This document shows positions 1 through 8,148 of a stretch of DNA of 39,094 nt, piece by piece; within the stretch, counting starts at the first letter, position 1, and each line of letters begins with the position of its first letter. The stretch is from Gammaproteobacteria bacterium (GTDB lineage Bacteria > Pseudomonadota > Gammaproteobacteria > Arenicellales > Poriferihabitantaceae). A program made the position numbers and the translations under genes. The stretch spans positions 1 through 39,094 of the forward strand of contig JALCBG010000019.1 in assembly GCA_028066695.1 (NCBI GenBank). The letters are read 5' to 3'. The notes below the pieces were generated by a model, which saw nothing but the letters and a program-made list of their open reading frames with translations, was not told the origin of the DNA and ran no database searches.

Positions 1-934
1 TTTGCCAGGCGCCGGCGGTCTGCGCGCCGGCGCCGTCCGGGTCGGCGGTGCGCCAGGTCGCCCGCCAGCCCTGCGCGTTGTGCGGCGCTTGCGACAGGTA
101 ATTGACGCGCAGCGCGGCATCCAGACCGTCAAGCGTCACCGTGGGCGCCGGCGGCGCGACGGTTGCAGTTCCCGGATTCAAGCGCGAAACAAGTATATTG
201 ATCAGCGGGCCCAACTGGCCGTCGCCGGTCTCCGCTTCAATCGCCTGAAATGAATTGACCGGCGCCAGCGGAATCACCTCCGTGCTCGCGCCGCTGGCGG
301 CGCGCCTGCGGTTCGCCACCGGGCCAAATTGGAAATCTCCGCCGCCCAGTGTGGTCGCGGTCGCCGCAATGCCGTCCACAAAGGACGACACAGTGCGCAG
401 GGAGTGGCTCGTTCCCGTTAGGTCGATCACTTGGGAGCGAAACAATTCGCTTCCGACATACAGGCCCAAGGTCAGCGAGGTGAGCGAACTGCTGCCGACC
501 ACGATGCCGGCCGAGGCAGACCAAGCGGTCGCGCCGGAGACTTCGGCGCCGACTTGCACGTCGTATCGCCCGTCTGCCAGATTGCCCGGGAAGTCTTCGT
601 CCTCCGGCTCGGTTATGGTGTAACTGAGCGTGCCGGCGGCGACGGAAACGCCGCTTGCGCCGCCGGTGTTGACCCATGCGGTGGAGCCGGCGCCTTGCGC
701 CCAGCGGACTTTGTATGCGGTGACCGTGCCGGAGGCCGGCGCCGCCCAGCGGACTTCTATCAAACTGAAGCCGCCGCTGCCGCGGTGGTTTTGCTCCAGT
801 TTCACCGAAGTCGGCTGCGCCAGCGCATCTTGCGCCGAAAACAGCGCGGGCAGGCAAAAAACCGCCGCGGCAAACAACGCCGCGCGCGGGCGGAGAAAGC
901 GTCGGATTTTCGCGGGCATTTTTCGGCTCGTCAT
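1..934 (-). CDS. Secreted FN3-domain protein, N-terminal part (continues off left edge)
   Basis: An open minus-strand frame runs from an ATG at 934 to the window edge (311 codons). Residues 1-40 look like a Sec signal peptide: a basic start (MTSRKMPAKIRRFLRPR), a hydrophobic alanine/phenylalanine core, and a likely cleavage after ALA in QDALAQ. An FN3-like module follows, with the local signature KVRWAQGAGSTAWVNTGGAS and the strand pattern YDVQVGAEVSGATAWSAS. The remainder (about residues 150-311) is beta-rich and low in recognisable motifs. It belongs with the other FN3 proteins of this window, but its C-terminus, where a dockerin-like pair would sit, is outside. An internal ATG at 919 is an alternative start; neither has a clear Shine-Dalgarno sequence. 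A perfect TATAAT lies 21 bases upstream of the first ATG. Export is inferred from the signal peptide; the binding partner is unknown. Confidence 0.8.
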   Translation of the reverse strand, partial: MTSRKMPAKIRRFLRPRAALFAAAVFCLPALFSAQDALAQPTSVKLEQNHRGSGGFSLIEVRWAAPASGTVTAYKVRWAQGAGSTAWVNTGGASGVSVAAGTLSYTITEPEDEDFPGNLADGRYDVQVGAEVSGATAWSASAGIVVGSSSLTSLTLGLYVGSELFRSQVIDLTGTSHSLRTVSSFVDGIAATATTLGGGDFQFGPVANRRRAASGASTEVIPLAPVNSFQAIEAETGDGQLGPLINILVSRLNPGTATVAPPAPTVTLDGLDAALRVNYLSQAPHNAQGWRATWRTADPDGAGAQTAGAWQ

Positions 935-955
935 TAATTCAAGAAGAGAATGGAC

Positions 956-961
956 ATTATA
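956..961 (-). promoter_or_regulatory. -10 box for the leftmost FN3 gene
   Basis: The minus strand reads TATAAT here, 21 bases before the ATG at 934, so a transcript would have a short leader. No good -35 hexamer is present at 16-18 bases. The gap 935-1002 is shared with the divergent gene starting at 1003. Confidence 0.4.
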
Positions 962-1002
962 CATGCGCCGCCGGGGTAACATGCGGGGAGCAGGAGGAAA
1001 CA

Positions 1003-1551
1003 ATGAAATTTTGGGACAGGGAGCAAGCCGCGCAACTGGCGCGGCGGATACGGCGCGCGCTGCGGCGCGGCGAGCGGCGCGCCGGGCGCAGGCGGAAGGC
1101 GATCGCGGAGAATTTGGCCGGCGATGCTTTCGCGCGGCTGTGGCGGCGGACGCCGCTGATGCCGGCGCAAGCGGATCAGAAGAAATTCCAGGACTTGGCC
1201 GGCCGGCGCGAGGTGGAGACGCCGGTCGCGGTGATGCCGGACGAATTAAGCGCCGAGGGGCGCAACGATTCGGCCTGGCTTTCGCAGCAGACGATTGGCA
1301 AGATCAAGGCGCGGCATCCGCATGTGTCGCCGGCGGACATATTGCTTGTGCAAAAGGCGGTGGATGGCGCCGATGTGTTCTATCAGGGCGGGGGGCGATG
1401 GACCGGCTTCACGCACATCTCCGCGGAAAAGCCGTGGGCAATCGGTTGGAAGCGGACTGCCGGCGGGAAGATTTACATCACCACCTTTCACCGCGCACAG
1501 CCGGCGCAATTGCAACAGGCGGAGAAAAAATGGCGGAAAGTGAAAAAATGA
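1003..1551 (+). CDS. Probable phage-derived protein with a PBECR/barnase-like nuclease C-terminus
   Basis: A 182-aa ORF with an ideal ribosome site (AGGAGG about 7 bases before the ATG). The first 40 residues are strongly basic (many Arg). Residues about 95-170 carry the pattern LSQQTIGKIKARHPHV ... ADILLVQKAV ... YITTFHRA, which resembles small nuclease-like domains at the end of phage head-morphogenesis or Mu F-like proteins (the barnase/EndoU/colicin/RelE-like 'PBECR' group). That assignment comes from remembered pattern, not a search. No other phage structural gene is in the window, so this would be an orphan. Its stop overlaps an ATG (ATGA) of a doubtful 100-aa ORF inside a degenerate direct repeat. 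Function in the present cell is unknown; a toxin-like nuclease or a decaying prophage fragment are both possible. Confidence 0.6.
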   Translation: MKFWDREQAAQLARRIRRALRRGERRAGRRRKAIAENLAGDAFARLWRRTPLMPAQADQKKFQDLAGRREVETPVAVMPDELSAEGRNDSAWLSQQTIGKIKARHPHVSPADILLVQKAVDGADVFYQGGGRWTGFTHISAEKPWAIGWKRTAGGKIYITTFHRAQPAQLQQAEKKWRKVKK

Positions 1552-1818
1552 GCGCCTGGGGGTGGGCAAATCTCCCCTCATGGCTCAAGGCCGGTTATGC
1601 CGCTGACTCAAGCGCTCGCGAATATCTTACCGCCCTGCTCCGCCGTGTCAAGCGGATTGTGGAAAAAAGTTCGCCGGTTTTTGCGGTTTTTGGGCGGCTT
1701 TTCCTTGTGCGCCGCCCTTTGCAGCGGGTAAAAAATGAGCGCCTGGGAGGCGACAACGCGATCCTCCACGGGTCACGCCCGGCTATGCCAATGGCTCAAG
1801 CGCTCGCGAGCATCTTAT
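1543..1818 (+). repeat. Imperfect direct repeat, two copies of about 88 bp
   Basis: Copy 1 is 1543-1630 and copy 2 is 1730-1818, offset 187. Both start with AAAAAATGAGCGCCTGGG and both end with CTCAAGCGCTCGCG followed by an ATCTTA segment; the middle is diverged with small indels. The 440-base stretch 1552-1993 otherwise holds an AT-richer spacer and the aminotransferase promoter. It may be the trace of a small duplicated gene start or a mobile fragment. Confidence 0.6.
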
Positions 1819-1850
1819 CAATTTGTATAACTATATCAACCGGTTTGTAA
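1548..1850 (+). CDS. Doubtful 100-aa ORF overlapping the phage-like gene
   Basis: The ATG overlaps the preceding stop as ATGA. The product begins MSAWGWANLPSWLKAGYAAD and then becomes basic and featureless. The ORF spans both copies of an 88-bp imperfect direct repeat, and the second copy is read in a different frame from the first. That argues for a decayed or chance ORF. I recognise no family. It is listed because the overlap geometry matches real coupled genes elsewhere in the window. Confidence 0.2.
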   Translation: MSAWGWANLPSWLKAGYAADSSAREYLTALLRRVKRIVEKSSPVFAVFGRLFLVRRPLQRVKNERLGGDNAILHGSRPAMPMAQALASILSICITISTGL

Positions 1851-1880
1851 AAAACTTCACCATTTTTCTTTGGCAATTTT

Positions 1881-1918
1881 CGGGCAATTTTGCCCGGTGC
1901 CCCGAAATGCGCTACACT
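1881..1918 (+). promoter_or_regulatory. Aminotransferase promoter with an overlapping dyad
   Basis: A perfect dyad, CGGGCAA-TT-TTGCCCG, occupies 1881-1896. Its right half provides a -35-like TTGCCC (1890-1895), followed by a 17-base spacer and a -10-like TACACT (1913-1918). The start codon is at 1994, giving a leader of about 70 nt. A repressor bound to the dyad would block the -35 box, so local control is plausible. The regulator is not identifiable here. Confidence 0.45.
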
Positions 1919-1993
1919 TGCGGCGGAACATTTCGCGGAAAAACAAAGATCCGCCGCATTTTTCAGACAAACGCCCGCCCTCCCCGCATACCG

Positions 1994-3391
1994 ATGCCCT
2001 CCGCCTACGACACCACCGCCATTCAGCGCCGCGACCGCGCGCATCATGTGCATCCGTGGACCGACTTCGCTACGCTGCACGAAAGCGGCGCGCTGGTGTT
2101 GACCGAGGCGAAAGGGGCGCATGTTTTTGATTCGGACGGGAACAAATATCTGGATGGCATCGGCGGGCTGTGGTGCGTCAATGTCGGCTACGGGCGCGCC
2201 GAGATTGCGCGGGCGATGGCCGAGCAGGCCGAGAAGATGGTGTATTACTCGCCGTTCGGCGCGCACACTTCGGTGCCGGCGGCGGAACTCGCGGAGAAAC
2301 TGGCGTCGCTCGCGCCGCGCGGACTCTCGCATGTGCAGTTCGGCACCGGCGGCTCCATGGCGAATGACACCGCGGTGCGGATGATTCACTTTTATTTCAA
2401 CCGCCTGGGCAGGCATTCCAAAAAGAAAATCATCACGCGCCACGATGGCTACCACGGCAGCACCTACCTGGCGATGTCGCTGACCGGCGTCGCCTTTGAC
2501 CACCAGGGCTTTGACATCATCGGCGAAGAACTGATAACGCGCGTTTCGGCGCCGAACACCTACCGCAGGCCGGACGGAATGACGCCGCCGGAATTTTGCG
2601 ATTATCTGGTGCGCGAGTTTGAGGAAAAGATCAATCAACTCGGCGCGGAGAATGTCGCGGCGTTTTTTGCCGAGCCGATCATGGGCTCGGGCGGCGTCAT
2701 AGTCGCGCCGCCCGGCTACCACGCGCGCATGGCAGAGGTGTGCAAAAAATACGAGGTGCTGTATGTCGCCGATGAAGTGGTGACCGCTTTCGGCCGGCTC
2801 GGGCATTTCTTTTCATCGGAAAATGTGTTCGGCATGATTCCCGATTTGCTGACCTGTGCGAAGGGAATGTCATCGGCGTATGCGCCGCTTTCGGCGACCA
2901 TCATGTCGGAAGCGTTTTACGAAGTGATCAGCGTGCCGCAGGCGAAGGGCGCGCTTTTGACGCATGGCTTCACCTATTCCGGGCATCCGGTTTGCTGCGC
3001 GGCCGGTTTGAAGAACATTGAAATCATGGAGCGCGAAAATTTGTGCGCGCATGTGCGCGAACTGGGCCCGTATTTGGAAGCGCAACTGGCGGCGCTTTCC
3101 GACCTCCCCATCGTCGGCGATGTGCGCGGCAGTCATTTCATGATGTGCGTGGAAAATGTCGCCGACAAGAAAAGCAAAGCGCTGTTTCCGCCGGAGGCGC
3201 AAATCGGCGAGCGGATTGCAAACGCCGCGCAAAAACGCGGCGTGCTGGTGCGGCCGATCGGACATTTAAATGTGCTGTCGCCGCCGCTGATTTTGACGCG
3301 CGCCGACATCGACACGCTGGTCGCGGTGCTGCGCGAATCCATAGAAGAAACCGCCGCCGAACTGGCGCGCGACGGTTTGTGGAGCGAATGA
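1994..3391 (+). CDS. Class III PLP-dependent omega-aminotransferase
   Basis: 465 aa from the ATG at 1994, the usual length of the omega-amino acid:pyruvate / polyamine aminotransferase group. It starts like that family (HHVHPWTDFATLHESGA, then GIGGLWCVNVGYGR). Visible family motifs are HDGYHGSTYLAMSLTG for PLP binding, EPIMGSGGVIV, VADEVVTAFGRLG (the Asp contacts the PLP ring), the catalytic lysine at about residue 290 in CAKGMSSAYAPLS, and THGFTYSGHP. The usual GSEAND loop reads GGSMAND, losing the Glu. The enzyme should move an amino group from a terminal amine (putrescine, beta-alanine, GABA or taurine are family substrates) to pyruvate; which one is not decidable. The ORF is open further upstream to 1823, but a likely promoter lies in that stretch. 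It may feed the redox/CoA cluster at 13-21 kb, though two FN3 genes intervene. Confidence 0.9.
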   Translation: MPSAYDTTAIQRRDRAHHVHPWTDFATLHESGALVLTEAKGAHVFDSDGNKYLDGIGGLWCVNVGYGRAEIARAMAEQAEKMVYYSPFGAHTSVPAAELAEKLASLAPRGLSHVQFGTGGSMANDTAVRMIHFYFNRLGRHSKKKIITRHDGYHGSTYLAMSLTGVAFDHQGFDIIGEELITRVSAPNTYRRPDGMTPPEFCDYLVREFEEKINQLGAENVAAFFAEPIMGSGGVIVAPPGYHARMAEVCKKYEVLYVADEVVTAFGRLGHFFSSENVFGMIPDLLTCAKGMSSAYAPLSATIMSEAFYEVISVPQAKGALLTHGFTYSGHPVCCAAGLKNIEIMERENLCAHVRELGPYLEAQLAALSDLPIVGDVRGSHFMMCVENVADKKSKALFPPEAQIGERIANAAQKRGVLVRPIGHLNVLSPPLILTRADIDTLVAVLRESIEETAAELARDGLWSE

Positions 3392-3426
3392 ACCGGTTTT
3401 GACCGCAACGCGGCCCGGCAGCCTCC

Positions 3427-6400
3427 TTACCCCCCCGGCAGCAGCCGCGTGATGTTCGCTTCCACTTTGGCGCGTTCGGCCTCGTCGGTGATGGAGAAGC
3501 CGGCGAAAAGTTCGTCGCCGCGCAAGCCGAAGATGTGGCGGGCGATGAGGATGCCGTCGTCGCCGTCGGCGTCTCCGTCGCCGTCCACATCCAGCGCGGT
3601 GGAATCCACGCCGTCTTTCAGCGCGGATTCGTGGGCGGCGACATTGCCGGCGCTTTGGCCGTGCAGCAGCGAGGCGCCGCGCACGCCGAGCAAATACCGC
3701 GCGGTGATGATGCCGTCGCGCGCGTTTGCCGCGGCTTCGGTGTCGGTGTCGGCGGTGTCCAAATCCAGGTCAAAAGAGACCAGGCGAATGTTGAACACCA
3801 GTTCGTCTTTGACCGTGTCCGGAGTGGAAGCGTCTTCGGCGGTGAAAGTCGCGGCGACGGTAACCGGCAGTTCGCTCAGCGTATACGGCACCATGCTTGC
3901 GTCGCCGCTGTTGTCCCCGGGGGTGCCGCTGAGTTGGCGGGTTTCAGAATCAAAATCCAAACCGATGAGCAGTTTGTTCAGATTGCCGTCCGGATCCGCC
4001 AGCGCGTAGGAAATCGGCGCGCTGCCGCCGCGCGCCTGCGGCAGCGTTACCGGCTGTGAAAGCGGAATGCCGAGCGCCAGCACCACTTCTTCCTGCGGTT
4101 CAACAAAGGTCAGCACGTCGGTCGGCGTGGACTCAATCGCCGCCCATGAGCCGATGCCGACGTTGTTTACCGCGGCGACTTCCACATCGTAGTTCATGTT
4201 GTTGTTCAGGCCGGTGATGGTGTAACTGGCGGCGTCAAAGGCGAGCATTTCGCCGCACATGTTGTCGTTTTCCATGTTGGTGTCGTTGCATTCGGCGTCC
4301 ACGCCGCTTGCGTTGCGCCAACTGTCGACGGCGCCGTCGCGCTGCCAGCGAATGCGGTATTCGGTGATGTCGTTGCGCGCCAGCGGAGTCCAACTTATGC
4401 GCAGCCCCTCGTTGATCGGGCGCGCCGCCAGATCTTCCACCGTCGGCGGAAGCGCGCGTTCCACTATCACTTCCAGCGGCGAGCGCACCGTGCCCGAGGC
4501 GGCGCCGCGCGCGCCGAGCAGATCCACCGCGCGGTAGAACAGCGATTTTGTTTCGGCGGTGGTCGGCGTGCCGGTCAGCATGCGGGTTTCGCCGTCAAAC
4601 TCCAGTCCGGCCGGCAACTCGCCTTCCAGCACATAGGTATACGGCGCGAAGCCGAGCGTCAGCGCCGGAAGTTCGGCGCGCAACGCGGTGTTGATGGTCA
4701 GCGTCATCGCGGCCGGCGCGGCTTCGGACAGCACCGGCGGCGGCGCCAGCGACAGCGGAAACTCATAGGAACTTTCGCGCGGCGGCCGCGCCGAGTCGCG
4801 CACTTTGTAGGTGAGTTTGATTTCGGTCAATTCCGAAACGGTCGGCGGTCCGTCCGGAGCGGCCGCGGTTGCCAGCCGGCGCGTATTCGGAGTGTAGGCC
4901 AGGTAGGTCGGCACGCCTTCCAGCAAATGCGAGACGCGCCCGACCGCGCCGTAGGCGCGCGGCAGCACGACTTCCGAGGCGACATTTCCGTCGGCGTGAA
5001 AGCGCACCCGCGGTTGAATCGGCGTCAGCAGCGGAAGCATGGCGCGGGTCACGGTGACCTGGTAGGCGCGCGTGGTTTCGCCGTCGTCGGCGGTGACCAC
5101 CACTGCAAAGACATTTTCGCCGGACGACAGCGTGAAGTCGCGCGAGGCGATGTTGTTGCGCCCCATCCAGCGTTGTCCGCCGGTTTTGCCGATGGTGAAA
5201 CTCGCGAACTGCCCTTTCGCCTCGGCGGTGAAGCGCATGCGCTCCACTTCGCTGCCGACTTCCATCGTGTATTCGGTGGTTTCCGCGTCAAAGTTCGGCG
5301 AGATCGTTCCGGTGGAGGGGCGCATCGAGAGCAGCGCGGTTTCGGCGCTGCGCCGCGGCGTCGCCGAGACCGAGGCGGTCCATTCGCTGACTGCGCCGGA
5401 GGCGCCCCGGTGCATCGCGGCAACCTGCACTTCGTATTCGGTGTCAAGTTCCAGCGGACCTATCAGGCCCTCGGTCAATGCCACCGAGCCCAGCGCCACG
5501 CCGTCCTCGCCGCCCGGCCCCTCCCAGGTGTTGTCGGAGCCGCCTTTGACATCGTCGTCGTCGGACCAGCGCACACGGTAGTTGCCAATCCTTTCGCCGC
5601 CGGCGCGCTCGGGCGCCTGCCAGTTCACCTTGAGTTTTCGGCCTTCGGCCTGGGTAACGCTCAGAAAGCGCGGTATGCCGGGCAGCGTCACAGGCACGCT
5701 CGCGGCGTTGGCGGCAAGGGTGCTTTCCTGCGCGATGCGCGACCACTCGCTGTCGCCGATGCCGTTGCTTGCCCGAACTTGCGCATCGTATTTGGTTGTG
5801 CCGGCCAGTCCGCTGTAAATGTATTCGGTCGGGGCCGGGGTTCCGGTGATGGTGACGGGAGCCTCCCATGCGCCGGCGGCGGTGTCGCCGACCGCGGAGG
5901 TGCGAACACGCACATCATAGCCGGAGATTCCGTCGCCCCTTTCAAACGGCTTGCTCCACTGCACCAGCAGAGAGGGAACCGTGCCGGGTCGCTGAGTAAG
6001 GATCAGATCCTGCGGGGCTTCGGGTGTGGTCGCGAGGGTGATCTCCCAGGCCGAGTAGTCACTTCGGCCGCCGGGCCCTTCCGCGGCGAGTTGCACGCTG
6101 TAGAATGCGCCGTATTGCAGCGCGCCGGCCGGTATCGTGTAGGCGCGCGCGGTGGCAGGCAGGCGAACGCCGTCTTCGCCGCCTTCGTTGGTAAATTCGC
6201 CGTTGGGAAGAACCCGCCAGCGCACCCGGTAGTTGCTGATTTGCGCCTTCGCGGCATTGGGCGGCTGAGTCCAGGTCAGGTCAAAGTTGGCGTCGCCGCC
6301 GAATGCAACCGCAAAATTGCCGGGGAAATTGGCCGGCGGAATCAGTTCCGGCGTGGTCGGCTGCGGCGGAGTGGTTGTGGCGGTCGCCGACCAGACGCCC

Positions 6401-8148
6401 GATCCGCTGCTGTTGCGCGCGCGAATGCGCACCGTGTATTCGGTGCCGGGGGTGATGGTCAGCCCGGAGGCGGTGCTGTTGTCAAACACCAGCGGGCTTC
6501 CGGTGGAAGCCGCCCACATGTCGCTTTGCTTGACGCCGGGGATGTTGTAAGTCCCGGTGTGCGTGTTGCCGCTTTCGGTGAGTTCCCACTCGTATTGAAA
6601 AATGGTGGAGCCGCCGTCGTATGTCGGCGGAAACCACCGCAGCGTCATGGTATTGTGCGTGGAAGTGAAGGAAGTGAGGCGCGGCGCCCCCTCCGGCACC
6701 ACGGTGCGCGGCCGCGCCGAGGTGGTAAGACTGTTGGACCAGTCTCCGGTTTTGGCTTCGTTGAAAGCGCGCACCTGCGTTTGCGTGCCGCGCTCGGTCG
6801 GCAAATCGGTTACCAGAAAACTGTGCGCCAGGCGCACGCTGCGGCCGTCCGCGCTGCGCTCGGCGCGCGCGCCCGGATTGAGATAGGCGCCGGACGGCAG
6901 GCCGAGGCGCGGCGGATCAAATACGCGGAATTCATAGCCGAGAATTTCCAGCGCCGGATCGGCCGGCGGCGTGAAGTGAAACATGACCTGGCGGTTGCGC
7001 TGCTGCGCGAACTGCAGGGTCGGCGCGCCCGGCGCGTCCTGCGACTGGCCCCTGGAGCCGGCGGTGGATTCCGCCGTGTTGGACCACTCGGACTGCAGGT
7101 TTTGCGCGTTCACCACGCGCATTTGGTAGCGGACGACATGCCGGCCGTCAATGCCGGTGATGGTCAGCGAGTTGCCGCCCTGAATGCGAATAAAAGTGCC
7201 GTCCGCGCCGCCGCCGCCGCTGTGCCAGTTGGCGGTGTCCGCGACGCTCAGGCCGGGGCCGGAGACCAGCCGCCAGCGGTAGACCACGCCGATGATCGGC
7301 GCGCCGCCGTTGTTGGCGAGCGTCCAGTTCAGCAGCATTTTGTTCAGGCGCGGCTGCAAACTCATCACCGGCGTCGCCGGATTGGTGTAGGGCATGCTCT
7401 CCACCGAATCCGACCATTCGCCGAGTCCGCGGCGGTTGTAGCCGGCGATTTGCACCGCGTAGGTCTGCCCGTTGGTCAGACCGGAGATGACGTGGTCGCG
7501 GCGGTCGGCGATGCTGACTCCCGCGGAGGCCGGAATGCGCACGCCGAATTCGCCGCCCGGATTGATCCAGTCGGTGGAGCCGGCGCCGCGCGCCCAGCGC
7601 ACCGCGTAACCATCCGGCTGCTGCTGCGTGGCGCTGGAGGTGAAGCCGCCGAGCCAGTTGACCTCAATTTTGCCGTTCATCGGTTTCAGGTGCAGGCCGC
7701 TCACTCGAGGCGGCGTGCCCACGCCGGTGTTTGCGCGAATCGCGGTTCCGCTCCACCGGGTGACCTCGGCGCCGGACACCATTTTGGACGAGCCGAGTTC
7801 AATGTCGTATCCGGTGTTGGGAATGAGTTGCGCCAGGCGAATGCCGGTCGCCGCGGTTCCGCCCGGCACCACCAAGCCGTTGATTCCGCCCGGGTTGAGC
7901 CAGGTGCCCGCGCCCGGCGTGGTCCAGCGAATGCGGTAGTGCAAAAGTTGTCCGGCGTTGGCCGCCGGCGTCCACGCCCAGGTCAGCGTGGTGAGGTCGG
8001 CGCTCCATACGACCGCGCTCGGCAAATCGGCCGCGGCGGCGTTTTGCGCGCGCGCGGCCGGCGAGGCCGCAAACGCGGCAAGAAATCCGGCGGCAAGCAG
8101 CGCGGCAAGTTTCGCGGTGATTTTCATGTTTGCGCGGGCGGGTTTCAT
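3427..8148 (-). CDS. Giant secreted FN3/cadherin-like/putative-Ig protein with dockerin-like C-terminus (1573 aa)
   Basis: The Sec signal peptide is residues 1-35 (MKPARANMKITAKLAALLAA, cleavage near ARAQ). About eight FN3 modules follow (residues 36-930), with FN3 patterns such as GLTNGQTYAVQIAGYNRRG. A cadherin-like beta-sandwich module (about 934-1034) has the typical ISPNFDAETTEYTMEV and ends TRAYQVTVTRA. Putative-Ig (He_PIG-like) modules at about 1035-1225 show GLEFDGETRMLTGTP. Then come a ninth FN3 (1230-1345), another putative-Ig module, and a dockerin-like pair (1459-1573): DGIITARYLLGVRG and DVDGDGDADGDDGILIARHI. The start ATG overlaps the TGA of the upstream paralogue (ATGA), which supports translational coupling; a second in-frame ATG at 8127 is an alternative. 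There is no sortase motif or transmembrane tail. It is probably an extracellular or surface binding protein; the ligand is unknown. Confidence 0.9.
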   Translation of the reverse strand: MKPARANMKITAKLAALLAAGFLAAFAASPAARAQNAAAADLPSAVVWSADLTTLTWAWTPAANAGQLLHYRIRWTTPGAGTWLNPGGINGLVVPGGTAATGIRLAQLIPNTGYDIELGSSKMVSGAEVTRWSGTAIRANTGVGTPPRVSGLHLKPMNGKIEVNWLGGFTSSATQQQPDGYAVRWARGAGSTDWINPGGEFGVRIPASAGVSIADRRDHVISGLTNGQTYAVQIAGYNRRGLGEWSDSVESMPYTNPATPVMSLQPRLNKMLLNWTLANNGGAPIIGVVYRWRLVSGPGLSVADTANWHSGGGGADGTFIRIQGGNSLTITGIDGRHVVRYQMRVVNAQNLQSEWSNTAESTAGSRGQSQDAPGAPTLQFAQQRNRQVMFHFTPPADPALEILGYEFRVFDPPRLGLPSGAYLNPGARAERSADGRSVRLAHSFLVTDLPTERGTQTQVRAFNEAKTGDWSNSLTTSARPRTVVPEGAPRLTSFTSTHNTMTLRWFPPTYDGGSTIFQYEWELTESGNTHTGTYNIPGVKQSDMWAASTGSPLVFDNSTASGLTITPGTEYTVRIRARNSSGSGVWSATATTTPPQPTTPELIPPANFPGNFAVAFGGDANFDLTWTQPPNAAKAQISNYRVRWRVLPNGEFTNEGGEDGVRLPATARAYTIPAGALQYGAFYSVQLAAEGPGGRSDYSAWEITLATTPEAPQDLILTQRPGTVPSLLVQWSKPFERGDGISGYDVRVRTSAVGDTAAGAWEAPVTITGTPAPTEYIYSGLAGTTKYDAQVRASNGIGDSEWSRIAQESTLAANAASVPVTLPGIPRFLSVTQAEGRKLKVNWQAPERAGGERIGNYRVRWSDDDDVKGGSDNTWEGPGGEDGVALGSVALTEGLIGPLELDTEYEVQVAAMHRGASGAVSEWTASVSATPRRSAETALLSMRPSTGTISPNFDAETTEYTMEVGSEVERMRFTAEAKGQFASFTIGKTGGQRWMGRNNIASRDFTLSSGENVFAVVVTADDGETTRAYQVTVTRAMLPLLTPIQPRVRFHADGNVASEVVLPRAYGAVGRVSHLLEGVPTYLAYTPNTRRLATAAAPDGPPTVSELTEIKLTYKVRDSARPPRESSYEFPLSLAPPPVLSEAAPAAMTLTINTALRAELPALTLGFAPYTYVLEGELPAGLEFDGETRMLTGTPTTAETKSLFYRAVDLLGARGAASGTVRSPLEVIVERALPPTVEDLAARPINEGLRISWTPLARNDITEYRIRWQRDGAVDSWRNASGVDAECNDTNMENDNMCGEMLAFDAASYTITGLNNNMNYDVEVAAVNNVGIGSWAAIESTPTDVLTFVEPQEEVVLALGIPLSQPVTLPQARGGSAPISYALADPDGNLNKLLIGLDFDSETRQLSGTPGDNSGDASMVPYTLSELPVTVAATFTAEDASTPDTVKDELVFNIRLVSFDLDLDTADTDTEAAANARDGIITARYLLGVRGASLLHGQSAGNVAAHESALKDGVDSTALDVDGDGDADGDDGILIARHIFGLRGDELFAGFSITDEAERAKVEANITRLLPGG

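Noticed and set aside
237-857. 206-codon minus-strand frame near the left edge
   Set aside because: Out of frame with the signal-peptide/FN3 protein that starts at 934 and covers the same DNA.
630-1850. 406-codon plus-strand frame linking the left edge to the repeat region
   Set aside because: It crosses the divergent promoter gap and is out of frame with the 1003-1551 gene. Only its last 100 codons, from the ATG at 1548, are kept as a doubtful ORF.
3392-3426. Terminator between the aminotransferase and the convergent FN3 gene
   Set aside because: Only the short palindrome AACCGGTT is present; no stem followed by a T-run.
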